Source of the DNA: Bactrocera neohumeralis
Taxonomy: Eukaryota; Arthropoda; Insecta; Diptera; Tephritidae
Direction: 5' to 3'
Length of the DNA stretch: 64,000 nt
Assembly (NCBI RefSeq): GCF_024586455.1
Contig: NC_065922.1
Coordinates: forward strand, 19,154,089-19,218,088
Part shown: positions 47,396 to 58,644 of the stretch, piece by piece
Position numbering within the stretch: the first letter of the stretch is position 1
Layout of the letters: each line of letters starts with the position of its first letter
The notes under the pieces: generated by a model
The model's database searches: none
Told to the model about the DNA's origin: nothing
Seen by the model: the letters and a program-made list of their open reading frames with translations, nothing else
Position numbers and translations under genes: made by a program

Positions 47396-48085
47396 CCTAA
47401 CGCTTACAAATTCGCGCATGCGCTTACAAGCTCAATCAAAATATATTGCACAAATTTTGTTAGCAACGTAGGGATTAATAAGATTACATTAAAAGCGAGC
47501 TGAAATAATTGATTGCTTCCATATTTTGCGCGCATTTAAAAAAATATAATAATTTGCGCAAAAGTTGTAAGCAGCTAAAGGATTGCATTGATTGATCTAA
47601 TATCAATTGAATTTATTAATTATATACACAATATGACGTACGCTTACAAAAAAAAAACAACAAAAACAGCAGGAAAATTTAAATATATAATGACTAAGTG
47701 TACCTACTTTAAAAGTAATACGAATAACTGCTTGCTTACAAAATTTGTAAAGTGCTTACAAAAAATTAGTACTTAAATATTGTAAGCAACTAAAGACTTA
47801 TAAAGAATATGTCTAGCGTTATACATACAACTACTTGCTTACAAAATTTAGCAAGTTTTCACAATGGAACTTGCACATATGTTGTAAGCAAGTAAAGGAT
47901 TCTAACAAATGCAGATGGTGTTATATAAATAACCATTTGCTTATAAAATTTGGTAAGCGCTTGCATTAAATCTTGCACTTATAAGATAAGCAAGTAAAGG
48001 ACTCTTAAACCTGGTGTGTAGTAAATTTCTACTTGCTTACAAAATTTAGCAAGCGCATATTACATATTTAGCTTCTTACCACTTC
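47396..48085. repeat. GTAAGC/GCTTAC cluster, segment 4 (102 bp tandem unit)
   Basis: TTGTAAGCAACTAAAGA-type words start at 47,566, 47,781, 47,883 and 47,985 (102 bp steps for the last three; 215 bp before that, consistent with one decayed unit). Between them, CTTGCTTACAAAATTTAGCA recurs near 47,836 and 48,034. Each unit therefore pairs one GTAAGCAA(G/C)TAAAG word with one facing GCTTACAAAATT word. Confidence 0.92.
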
Positions 48086-49012
48086 AAATAGACAACTATT
48101 TTGCTATCTCAATATATATTCGAATTTATTTTCCTCCTCATTCATAAATTTCTTGAATTCCAAATAAGTCGTATTTCTTCTCCTACATCAGCATTGATTT
48201 CGAGCGCCGCTCTGCTGTTGTCAATTCACCATTATTATGCTAATTTAATTTGCTTTAGGTAATGAAGCCGCTTATTATGGAGATGATGATTATTTTATTA
48301 TAGATTTTTTTTGTTATGCTTTTGAAGCCAAAAACTCAATTCCATTCGGTAGGAACAAAGGGCTAATGAGTACCTTTTGTACGACGGGAAAATCATTGTC
48401 CAAAAAGTTGTTGACTTTCATATAAAATTTTAGCGCTTATTTATTTAAGACATAGCTTTTCTTTGGACTTAAATGGCGCTTTTAATTTATGTATGCCTAA
48501 ATAGAAGTCCAGTAGCTTTGAAATGGTATTATCTTCGGTATACAGAATAGAATTTTAACAGCATTTTTGCATACATTATTACTTATTTTTTTAGAATTCT
48601 TAAATGATGTCGCCTCAGTAAATAGAATGATTTCAAAAGTTCTTCTTCAGAAATAGAATAAAAGTGTGTCAGTTGCGTGCAAAAAATTGGGACTTAACTG
48701 TAGTTCTTGAATCGTTTATGGGTTTTAGGTTATTTGATTGTCCCTTTCGAAGACTTATAGGCGCAAATCTGCAATTCGCTGAATAATTTGGTAAAATGCC
48801 GTTACTTTAAGTATTGTTCTTAGTAAAAAATGTTTAAAGAAACTTATAATATATTGGCAAATATTAAGCTTTTGTAAAGTAGGTAAGATAGCGGCAATAT
48901 ACGCTTTGTGCTATACATGTTTTAGCTTTCTTCTCTGATGTGATGTTTTTGAAGAACGGAGCGAATAAGTGGTTAGTTAAAAGTAGTTCATTAAAATTTA
49001 TTTATGTAATAA
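48086..49012. other. Non-coding stretch inside the cluster region
   Basis: AT-rich sequence without GTAAGC words and without a recognised element or exon. Confidence 0.45.
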
Positions 49013-49520
49013 AATATGTGACCCCAAATTTTAGTCAGAATTTTTTAAATATTTTGTAAGCACTATTTGTTTTCTAATTTGCTGATTTTGTGAATTCATT
49101 ACAAGTACGCGCTTACAAAATTTAACGGGTACTTACCAACAAAAAAAATTCATTTTTCAAAAATTGGGGTAAATATATTCATTTTTTTATATAATGAAAC
49201 ATGTGACCCCAAATTTTAACAAGAATTTTTAAAATATTTTATAAGCACTATTTGTTTTTTGATTTGCTAAATTTATGAGTTCATTACCAGTAAGCGCTTA
49301 CAAAATAAGGTGTGCTTACATGAAGAAAAAAACATTTTCAAAATTGGTGTAAATATACAATTTTTTTATTAAAATTATATAGTTATATTAAATTATATAT
49401 GTACAAAAATAACTCAGCAAAAATTTTACCAGATTTTGTAAGCATAATTTTATACAGTTTCGCCTCCTTTGAAAAACATTGCAAGCCAGCGCTTACAAAG
49501 TAGTAACATTGCTTATAAGA
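49013..49520. repeat. GTAAGC/GCTTAC cluster, segment 5 (185-197 bp tandem unit)
   Basis: ATTTTGTAAG at 49,051 corresponds to ATTTTATAAG at 49,236 (185 bp) and ATTTTGTAAG at 49,433 (197 bp). The first two units share TGTGACCCCAAATTTTA, CACTATTTGTTTT, TTCATTAC and GCGCTTACAAAAT. The third is more diverged. In each unit a GTAAGC word is followed about 50-60 bp later by GCGCTTACAAA, an inverted pair. Confidence 0.92.
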
Positions 49521-51470
49521 AAAAAATGTATAAATACTTATAAAAAATTATTTTTAATGTAAAGAAATGGTCTGCTGCATTTGAGGAAATATAAAATAGT
49601 ATGAAATCAATAGATGAATAAAATAAATTTTACTACTTTAAATCATCAAACTTTTCATAACCATGAACCTTGCCTAACAAAGCGAGTGCCAAGAGCAGCT
49701 TATGTAGAGCGCAAAAAAATCAAAATTGGCAAATGTTTCCGACAAATTGATATTAAATTAAGTTTAAATGACAAAATAAATACACAAGCCGATTATAATT
49801 TTTTGTCGAAACTATCACGCAATAAATAATTCTTAAAAGCAATTTAATGGAACAATTTTTCCGACTAGAAAGCTAAACTAACAAACATACAACGAAGGAA
49901 CACTTGGCACACATTTTTGGCAATATTTCCCACGCACCGTTACCCCCCACCAGCAGCGCACAACAACTCCAACACAACCCACAAGTCAGAAGTCAGCGTT
50001 TGGCTTCAAGCCAACTGGAAAATGTTGGGTAAAATGTCAACATTTATGACATGACGGCGCCGTTGTTGGCCCGCCTTCTCATTTTTCGCCTTATTTTAGC
50101 ATTTTTTGTTACAATATTAACACTGCTGCATTATATTAAAATTATTTTTGTTTTTTCATAATATTTTAATAATTTTTTTTCTATAAAAAATTAAATTTTT
50201 TTGTGCGCCTCTAAATGTCGCCCGATTAAAGCTGTGATAGTGATTAAAATCAATTCGTAATGCAGCACTTTGCACACACACACACACACACACTCGTTGA
50301 GCTGAAGTGGTATCAACTGGAGGAGTTGAGACGTTTGCTGCGCATGCGTGCAGGCGTCGCCACTGCAGCACAAATGCCAACGGCAGCAAATTGTGAAAAT
50401 AAGAGAGAAATAAATATTAATGAAAATAAAACAATGAGGGCAGGGCAGCATAATAATTGCGCCCACACACACACACCAATCACCCCACCAGCAAGCAGTG
50501 CCTTGCCAGTGAATAGCAACAACAACAAAGATTTAGCAGCAAAAAAGTGTGACAGCACAGTGACAAGCGTTGCATGCATTTTATAAGCAGCGTGTTTTAC
50601 AAACAACTACAACAACAACAAACATATGTATTAGCAACTACAATAAAAACAAGCATATTAATAACAACAACAACAATCAGCTGGCAAGCAAGTTGTCAAC
50701 ACAGTGCAGAGTTGCATACAAAACAACAACAACAAGTAATGTGCCGCAGGCAAGTGTCGACGCCACGCTGCTGTGCCGTTGTGGTGGCTCGTTGGCGGCG
50801 CCAGCGTGTTGAAAGCCGCATATTAGCAGGAACGTCGACAAGTTTGCTGCTCTTGCATATTTTACATAATATTTTGCATAATTCTTTAAAGAAAAACTGA
50901 AACAAAATACAACAACAACAAAAAGGTATTCAAACGACTAAGAAAACGAGTGTGAAATTCGGAAAAGCCAACTGCAGCGGCGCAAGTGGCTTCGTGTGTG
51001 TGTGGAGGGTAGTGGGCGAGCTTGCGTTAGTGTTGCCACACAGGCACATTTTGGTTACTATTCTTTCTCATGTTACGTATTACTGTATGTAATTCTCCAA
51101 GCATCGTCATTTGACGCGCCATTGATTGTATCGCCAAGCAAATTTGTGCTTTATTTTAATGTAGTGGACTGCCTTGAATGACCTTCGGGTCAAGCCGCGT
51201 TCGCCGAGCAATTAACGCGCGATCATTAGCCACTGAGTGTAAACAAACTATGCATATGCGTGAGTGTGTGTGTGTGGCCAGCTGCTGCTTTGACCAATTT
51301 GGCGCGTAATGATGACTAACACGACACACGGTTTTGGTCAAAACCACAATGGACTGGTTTCTTTGTTTTCAATTTCGAGTTTTTTCGTAAAATTTTGTGT
51401 TTGTCAGTGATTTATCATTAAAAATTTAATTTTTGAGTTGCTGATTAAACTTGTTCAAAACATGAAAATT
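49521..51470. other. Non-coding stretch with CA and CAA tracts
   Basis: (CA)10 at 50,273-50,293, another CA tract near 50,464-50,476 and CAA/ACAACAACAA runs at about 50,600-50,740. Frames of up to 108 codons on both strands at 50.2-50.9 kb are Thr/Gln/Asn-rich translations of these repeats, in all three frames, so I call no gene. Confidence 0.5.
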
Positions 51471-52600
51471 TATAAAAAAAAAAAAAAAAAATAATAAAAA
51501 AAAAACATGTGTGCAAGCGATTGTCAAAACTATAACAACTTCATGGAAGTGGGAGATTATGGCTTTCAATTGTTTATCTTCGAAGCGCGCTTTTAAGTGT
51601 GAAGTGTGTGGGCGCTTGGTTTTGAAATTTTTTGGAAATAAAACTTAATGTTTAACGTTTGATAAGTTGACGGTCATTTTATAGTTTTTCTGCTGTGGAA
51701 GATGACACCAGCAGACACCCACCAGAAACATGGACTTAAGTCAATAAAATACAATAAAAAGCCATCATAAAATTGTGGAAAAAAATAATGTGCTAATAAT
51801 ATAAAATTAAAAATACAATAAAAATAGATTGAAAACTTAAAAACAAAAATATACATAAAATTAAAAAAAAAATTACATAAATTATATATAAAAATGTAAA
51901 ATTTATATATAAAAATAAATATTTAATATTAAATATATAAAGATATTAAATAGAAATAAACAAGTAATATGTAAATCTACTCGTATATATAAAATAAATA
52001 AAAATTAAAATTAAGTAGATAAAATTAAAGAATTAAAGACAAATTCGATTAAATGTTAAAAAAAAAATTTAGATAAAAAAATTTTAAAATTAAGTATATA
52101 AAAATAAAAAAATTAATACAAAAAGAAACTAAAAATGTAACTAAAACATATGAAATATAAAAAAATTAAAAAAATAATATTAAAAAAATAAAGTATTAAA
52201 TATAAAAGTAATATAAAAAACAATTATTAAGTATAAAAAAATTAATATTAAAAAAACAAAGTTTTATAAATATAAAAATATAATAATAATAAATACAAAT
52301 ATTAAATGTAAAAATTTAAATTTGGATATAAAAAAATTAATTAAATTAATTTCAAAAAAAATTACAAAAAACAATACAATACAAAAACATTAATAAAAAA
52401 AAGTTTACAAAAAAATAAAACAAATTATACATGAAAATATAAAATTTAAATATAAAAATAGATGTTAAATATTAAATATATAAAAATATTAAACGATTTT
52501 TTTTAGAAAAATTTAATAAAAATTAGATGATAAATTAAATTTAAATATAAATATTGTGAATTAAACATAATAAAAAAAAACATAAATATAAATTAGCTTA
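51471..52600. repeat. A-rich block
   Basis: About 1.1 kb of A/T-only sequence, A-rich on plus, with recurring TATAAAAATA(T/A)AAATATTAAA words (for example near 51,890 and 52,435), which suggests a duplicated segment about 540 bp apart. Confidence 0.75.
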
Positions 52601-53240
52601 ATTACTTAATTAATTAAGAAAATTAATTGATTTTATTCAATTTATTCATAGTGAATTTAATTTAATTCAATTAATCAATCAGTACAAGTCAATTAAGTTA
52701 ATTTATTGCCTCGAATATCGGTCATCTATTTAATTTCTTAGGATTTAAATTTAATAAACTAACAAAAAAAATTTCCATTTTCAAACAATTCACTTCATTT
52801 TAGATTAACTAATTTTAGAATAAGACAATTAAATTTCTTACAATTTGAATTTAAAAAATGAATTTGCTAATTTTTTATTTTCCAGTCAATTCAGTTCATT
52901 TTTCATTAAGTTAGTTGAGCCCAATTAATTTGAATTTAATTTAATTCACTTGTATATTGATTGCATTCAATTAGTTGATACTAATTCAATTCCATTAATT
53001 TCAATCCAATTTCAAAAAGTCTAAATTCTATAAACATTTTCAAATTGACAAAAATTATTTCGATTTAACAAGGCATTTGACTTAATTTGAATCAGTTCTT
53101 CTCAATTTTTATCGTTAATATAAATTATGAAGATTATTAATTATTATATTAAATATTATTATAATAATTATTACATTTAATTCAATGCATTTTAAATTTA
53201 ATCCAAGTATTTTTAATCTAATTAATATTAGTTGAATCCA
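52601..53240. repeat. AATTCAATTAATT-rich low-complexity stretch
   Basis: Short palindromic words AATTCAATT, AATTAATT and TTAATTTGAATT recur at irregular spacing to about 53,900. No fixed period is seen. No gene is present. Confidence 0.55.
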
Positions 53241-53550
53241 ATTCAATTGGCCGGATAAAAATCTTGGTTCCTTAGACCCGACTTTGGAAACGGAGCAGAT
53301 TTCTCTACTGAAATTCAGTTAAATAATTTGACTAAATTCTTTTTAAATTAATGACACTTAACTTGATACAAACGATATAAGATTTAAGTAAATTGAAGCA
53401 AGCTAAATATTGATGTCGTTGTTGTTGTAGCGGCATATAAAATTCCTCAGTAATTTAGAGGAATGGTTCCGAGTTGACAGTCCTTGGCCGGATAAAACTC
53501 TGGTTACTTAGACCCGACTGTCGTGGGAACGGAGCAAATAGTCCTCTACT
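53241..53550. repeat. Two partial copies of a dispersed repeat
   Basis: GGCCGGATAAAAxTCTTGGTT, CTTAGACCCGACT, GGAACGGAGCA and CTCTACTGAA occur in this order at 53,249-53,312 and again at 53,486-53,552. The second copy is preceded by GTTGTTGTTGTAGCGGCATA (53,414) and GACAGTCCTTGGCCGGAT. I recall such an order as a common repeat end in tephritid and drosophilid genomes, but cannot name the family. Confidence 0.65.
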
Positions 53551-55588
53551 GAATAGAAACCTTTCAATATAAATTTTATTTAACTGAATAAAGCCAATCT
53601 ACTCAGCTAATTCAGTAAGTTAAATTTAAATATATTTAATTAATAAACTTCAGTCAATTGATTAAACTTTGACTTGATTTAAAATCTCAGTTAATTAAGT
53701 AAATTAATCAAATTGAAAGCGACTATATAAATATTTAGATTCAATTTGGTTGAATTTGACTTAATTTAATAATATTGCCTTTCAATTACTTTCAATTTAA
53801 CTCATTTCGATTTGATTAAGCTGGATTAACAATATTGAATTGAAGAATATATTTTAAGTAAATTGCAGAAAATTTTATGAAAATTAGCTAAATTAGAGCA
53901 ATTGGATTAATTTGATTTTATAAAGGGAGTTTTCGCTTTTATTTTACACCAAAACAATATAGTTTATGATATATGTATATTTAAGTATTATATAAATCAT
54001 TTAGTGGTGGTCTTTATTATAGCATATTTTTAAGTAGATATTTGATAAAAATATCAAATGTGGAAATATAGAGGTACATATTAGAAATGAATAAGCATAT
54101 TCCGTAAGAATTGAAAAAAATATAAAAAAAATCTTGATAACGATGAACTCGCTAGTCCACTGCTAGTAATTCCATTTTGTTAGACTCGAAACAGGAAAGT
54201 GCTGACATATACTAATTATTTACGGGTACAAATATCACTAAATAATCTAAAATTTTAAACGAATATAGATCAGGTAAAGTTTATTAAATTTTGACACTGT
54301 CAATCGCCTTGAAAAAGACGCTCAAATCAGCTCAACGCACTAATTATAACTCACTGACCTTCAGCGCCGTAACACCAAATACATATTTACTAAACGTTTA
54401 GCTAACCACAAATTATTATTTTTATTTTAATTACATAATTAAAATGTTACACAAAAGTCATTTGATGTAAACCAAGACAAATTAATTATAGAGCGATGTG
54501 CTATGTGCGCACGCATGAGTCGCGCAGCCTCAGCCGCAGCCACAATCTCCGCACAGAAATCTTATGTGGCGTGCAGGTACACTCACGTTCAACGAAAACA
54601 AAATAAAAATGCGTTAGTAACTGACATAAATAGAAAAGTTTAGCAAACATTTAATTAACTGTGATAAGTGTTTTGGACGCCTCACCGCGCCGACGCGCAG
54701 CAGACGACGACGACGCGGAAAAAAAGCGAAACAAGCGAAATGGCGAGAAGTATTGTGCAATAAAACTTTATCGGCAAGTCAAAGGCAGCGCAGCAAGAGA
54801 AAATAATGAAAAATTATGTGGGGTACCGTAATGAATGAGTTCATAAAGTAAAAAATGCGCGCTTGGTGGGGTGTTAGAAAGGGGAGGTTGGTTAAGTGGG
54901 CGCAGTGAAGTGAGTGGAATATCAACAAAGCAAAAGGCAAATAATTATTTAAAAAGCGCTGAGTAAAGCGCTGAACCAACAATACAATATATACAACAAC
55001 AATGCATATGTGTATATATTACAACAACAATTTGTATATATTACAACAAAAATATGATTAATTGCGCAAAAGATTGCGTGTGCATAATAATATTTGAAGA
55101 ATTTTTAAATTAGCAAAATTAATAATAAAAAAAATACAAAAAAAATGCAAAATGGTAATCATAATTACTATACAGTTAACGCGTTTGTATACAAACACCA
55201 TTACAGACGGCATCAGATGTCAAGATGAACTTGACAGTGTCAACGTGTGCGCCTGATAAATTGCAAATGTGCACTCGAGCACGCAAACTTTGTTTGCAAA
55301 CATAAATTTTTTAAGGAAAAAAAATCGAAAATAAAACAAAAAAAATATATATATTTTTACAAATGTGTTGAAATACCAAAAAATAAAGAAAAAAAATCAC
55401 ATTTTGTAAGCAATTGAAATGTGCTTTGGCCGCGAGTAAAGGCAAACAAAAAGCCGAGACGAGACATTTGACTTTGACTTTGGCTCGTGCGCCACAACAA
55501 AGTGCACGAAAGCATTGAAAGCGAAGAAAAACGACATGTGTATTCATGAATACGCATGTCAATAGCAGCTGACAAATACTAATGAGAA
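53551..55588. other. Non-coding stretch, no gene recognised
   Basis: AT-rich; AATTCAATT-type words continue to about 53,900. The 54.5-54.8 kb part is GC-richer. A TTTTGTAAGCAATTG word related to the 42-49 kb cluster occurs near 55,403. No supported exon. Confidence 0.45.
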
Positions 55589-55790
55589 TTGCAGTTAATA
55601 CTCAAAGTGTTGCAAACAAAAATTCTGAGAAAAAAATTAATAATAAAAAACAAAATTAAAAAAAAATTAAAAAAAGTTAAAAAACAATTAAAAAAAATCA
55701 AAAAAATTAAAAAAAAAAATTTCAAAACAATTAAAAAAAAAATAAAAAAAAAAAAAAAAATAAAAATAAAAATTTTAAATCCATAAATCC
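55589..55790. repeat. Short A-rich block
   Basis: About 200 bp of AAAAATTAAAA-type sequence with a near-pure A run at 55,732-55,760. The Lys/Ile-rich frame over it is a translation of the repeat. Confidence 0.8.
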
Positions 55791-56785
55791 CTCTTGCAAG
55801 TCATTGGTCCCGAAGCGCCCAAATTTGCAAGCACACAAAGCAGTTGTCGCTGAAATATGGACTGCAGCAGCGAGAATATACTTTTTGTACTCGAATTTTT
55901 ATTAACAGCGCCTCATTTATTAGGCATTAGCTGGGCGCACGTACATACTTATACTTATACTTACATATATTTCATTTACAAAGCCCGCGTTGAAGCTTGA
56001 AGAATTGAAGCGGATGGAATTAAGCAAATCTTTATGACGGCAATTAATATAAAAGTATAAAGGAAAAGTCAAGGAACTGCAAATTTTAAATGAATATGCA
56101 GATTACTGTTTGAAAATGGTAAGCATGATAAAATGGATTTCCTACTGAACCCTATCTACGGTTCAAGCGCCAAGTTATAATGCAAGCCAAGTTATTTTGG
56201 AAATACTTAATAATTTTTATGCCTTAAACGGGTTTGAATATTGCGGAAAATAATTATTGGAGCGATAATTTTAACCATTTTTGACAAGAACGCTTTTGAA
56301 GCGAAACTAGACATATGTATGTATATGCATTCGTTTGACAAGAAAAAAATTCTGTGGTCGAGTTGAAAATTTTGTTTTATAAATATGGAAATTAAAACCA
56401 TTTTTCTTTAACTATTCTTCTAAATACGAAAATTTCTAACTACAACGTGTCTGGTATGAGCGTAAACAATATGCTCGATAGGTGGCGCGGTGGTCGAAAC
56501 TTGAAAACAATGCTCTTATTAAACGAAATTTTTATATTTTCGCGTTCATAAGTTTTTACAATAGTTGTTGCTAGTGTGTAGCCAAAAGTTTACATATGCT
56601 TTATGATAGCTCGAGGCTGCTGTTTTGAGATCAGGTTTCTGTAAACCACCTAAGATACAACTGATGCTGTTTTCTAGCTTTCATAAATTTTAAGTTGAAC
56701 ATAAAGTTGTAGGTGATACTTTCAAAAGTGCAAAACAAAATTGTATTGTAAAGAGGGAAATTTAAATTAAATTGTATCAGATCGC
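55791..56785. other. Non-coding stretch, no gene recognised
   Basis: Ordinary AT-rich sequence with CTTATACTTATACTTACATA near 55,946. No exon or element is recognised. Confidence 0.45.
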
Positions 56786-57270
56786 ATATAAAGTATGTAT
56801 GTCATGTGATGATATGATATCATATGCTATAAAAGAAGATCAGAGATTACGACTTGAGACGGTTGGAAGGCAAATAAAAATTAAAAATAATTTTCAAATA
56901 GTACTAGATAATGGCAAGATGGAAAGTGTCATGATGTGATGTGACGATATAATATCAAGTGATGGTAAAGAAACGAGGTTAGATGACGATTTAAGACGGT
57001 TCAAGATTTGAACACACTAATCTGTTAGATCGGGTGTAAGGCAAAATGTGTTAATGTGATGTGATGATATGATGTCATATTATATAAAAGAAGATCAGAG
57101 ATTACAACTTGAGGCGATTCAAAGTCAAATAGAAATATTTTAAAATTTATTATTTACTAGATGACAGCTACATAAGGGAAAAGTGCCATGATGTGGTGTG
57201 ATGATATGATATCACCTGATGGGAAAGAAACGAGGTAAGATGACGATTTGAGGCTATTTGGTCCCTTGCT
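56786..57270. repeat. Dimeric higher-order tandem repeat, about 256 bp
   Basis: GTGATGATATGATATCA-type words start at 56,806, 56,941, 57,061 and 57,198 (steps 135, 120, 137). Units 1 and 3 share TATAAAAGAAGATCAGAGAT. Units 2 and 4 share GG(T/G)AAAGAAACGAGGT and GATGACGATTT. So the array is A-B-A-B, with a higher-order period of about 255-257 bp. Confidence 0.9.
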
Positions 57271-57720
57271 ATTATATCATCATCATTTAAGCAGTTTTAG
57301 AAGTAGAAAAAAATATTTACAAAATACAAAAAAAAATATGAAAGAAAATAAGAAAAACAAATTTAAAAAAATAAATAAAAAAATTAAAATAAGTTAAAAA
57401 AAAATAAAAAAAGTAAAAAAAAAATAAAAAAATAAAAAAAAAACAATATAAAACAAACCAAAAAATTAAATAAAAGTAAATAGAAATAGAAATACTAAAA
57501 AATATAAAACAAAGAAAAATAAAAATATATAAAAGAAAATAAAAAATATATAAAAGAAAATAAAAATATATAAAAATAAAACAAATATAAAAATAACAAA
57601 AATAAAAAAATACGAAAAAATATTTATTATTACAGCAAATCTTTTTTCCATCCATTTTCCACACAACAAAAAACGTTACTAATAAAAAAAGTGAGCATTT
57701 AATATGCAAAAATCAATAAT
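57271..57720. repeat. A-rich block
   Basis: About 400 bp A-rich on plus with AAAATATATAAAAGAAAATA repeated near 57,522-57,570. The 130-codon Phe-rich minus-strand frame here is a translation of the A-rich sequence. Confidence 0.8.
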
Positions 57721-58100
57721 TACAAATGAAATCAATCAATAACTGCAGACAATACAACAACGCTTGTAGGCTAACATGTAAATTTATGCAACGTACACAA
57801 TTGTATGTAGGTGGCAACACCGGGTACGAACAAGCGCAGCGCTAATTGCTGGCGCACACACTGAGCGCTTCACCAAATTCGCACACAGACTTAGGAGGTG
57901 AGAGAGCGGTGTGCGGTGCGCAGAGCGTGGATTAAGCTTATTTTCTTGTTTGCGAGTTTAGTGTTGGCTGTGTGGCTGAATTTAATGTTGCTGTACTTGT
58001 TGTTGTTGTGTGTAATTGCTGCGAATGTTTTGTGTAATTACAAATTATTATTGATGTTTGCGTTCTGAAACAAGCGACAGCGACAACAACAACAAAAACA
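57721..58100. other. Non-coding stretch
   Basis: GC-richer part at 57,820-57,930; GTTGTTGTTGTG near 57,999. No gene is supported. Confidence 0.4.
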
Positions 58101-58210
58101 CCACTAAGCGTATTTATAAACCTAAGCAACAACAACAACATCAGGCGTATTTATAAATCTAAGTAACAACAACAACATTAAGCGTATTTATACATCTAAG
58201 CAACAATAAA
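58101..58210. repeat. Minisatellite, 37 bp unit, three copies
   Basis: GCGTATTTATAAA(C/T)CTAAG followed by CAACAACAACAACAT starts at 58,108, 58,145 and 58,182, exactly 37 bp apart. Confidence 0.93.
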
Positions 58211-58640
58211 AAAAAAAAAAAATAAAACAACAACTTTAGACGTCGCGCAGTAAAGATCAAGAGTCAAGATATGCCATTTTCGGTTGCGGTGCCGTTGTCG
58301 TTGCTGCGGATTAAAGTTCAGCGCAAGCAATAAAAAGCGGAAAAATATACATGTGGATATATGTATGTATATATGAGTGTAAACATGTATGTACCTGAAA
58401 TAGATAGTCACATAAAAATTATGGAAATTAAAAGTAACATTTTCGCAAATTTATTAACTGATCGCGAGATTAAAATTAAGCGCTTAGTGTCAGTGTCGCG
58501 TTTGAAGCACAAAATTATGAAAATTTTAGAAATAAAATCAGAAAATGTGTTAATTTTGTCTGCACCGAAGCTTTCTTTAATACCCTTTTATTTTTTATGC
58601 CCTTTTAAGCTAAAAGAAGCACCCGTACTTTTAGCTAAAA
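58211..58640. other. Non-coding stretch with TATG microsatellite
   Basis: ATATGTATGTATATATG sequence near 58,359-58,375. The frame at 58,361-58,648 (+) runs from the microsatellite into the following repeat and is not supported. A minus-strand CTATCTATTTCAG|GTACATAC word near 58,398 looks like an acceptor, but the donor half is poor. Confidence 0.4.
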
Positions 58641-58644
58641 GGGC

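Noticed and set aside
57317..57709. 130-codon Phe/Tyr/Ile-rich minus-strand open frame resembling a membrane protein
   Set aside because: Translation of an A-rich block; hydrophobicity follows from T-rich codons.
58388..58402. Minus-strand CTATCTATTTCAG|GTACATAC as a third ratchet point
   Set aside because: Good acceptor half, but GTACAT is a poor 5' splice site and the upstream tract is not strongly pyrimidine-rich.
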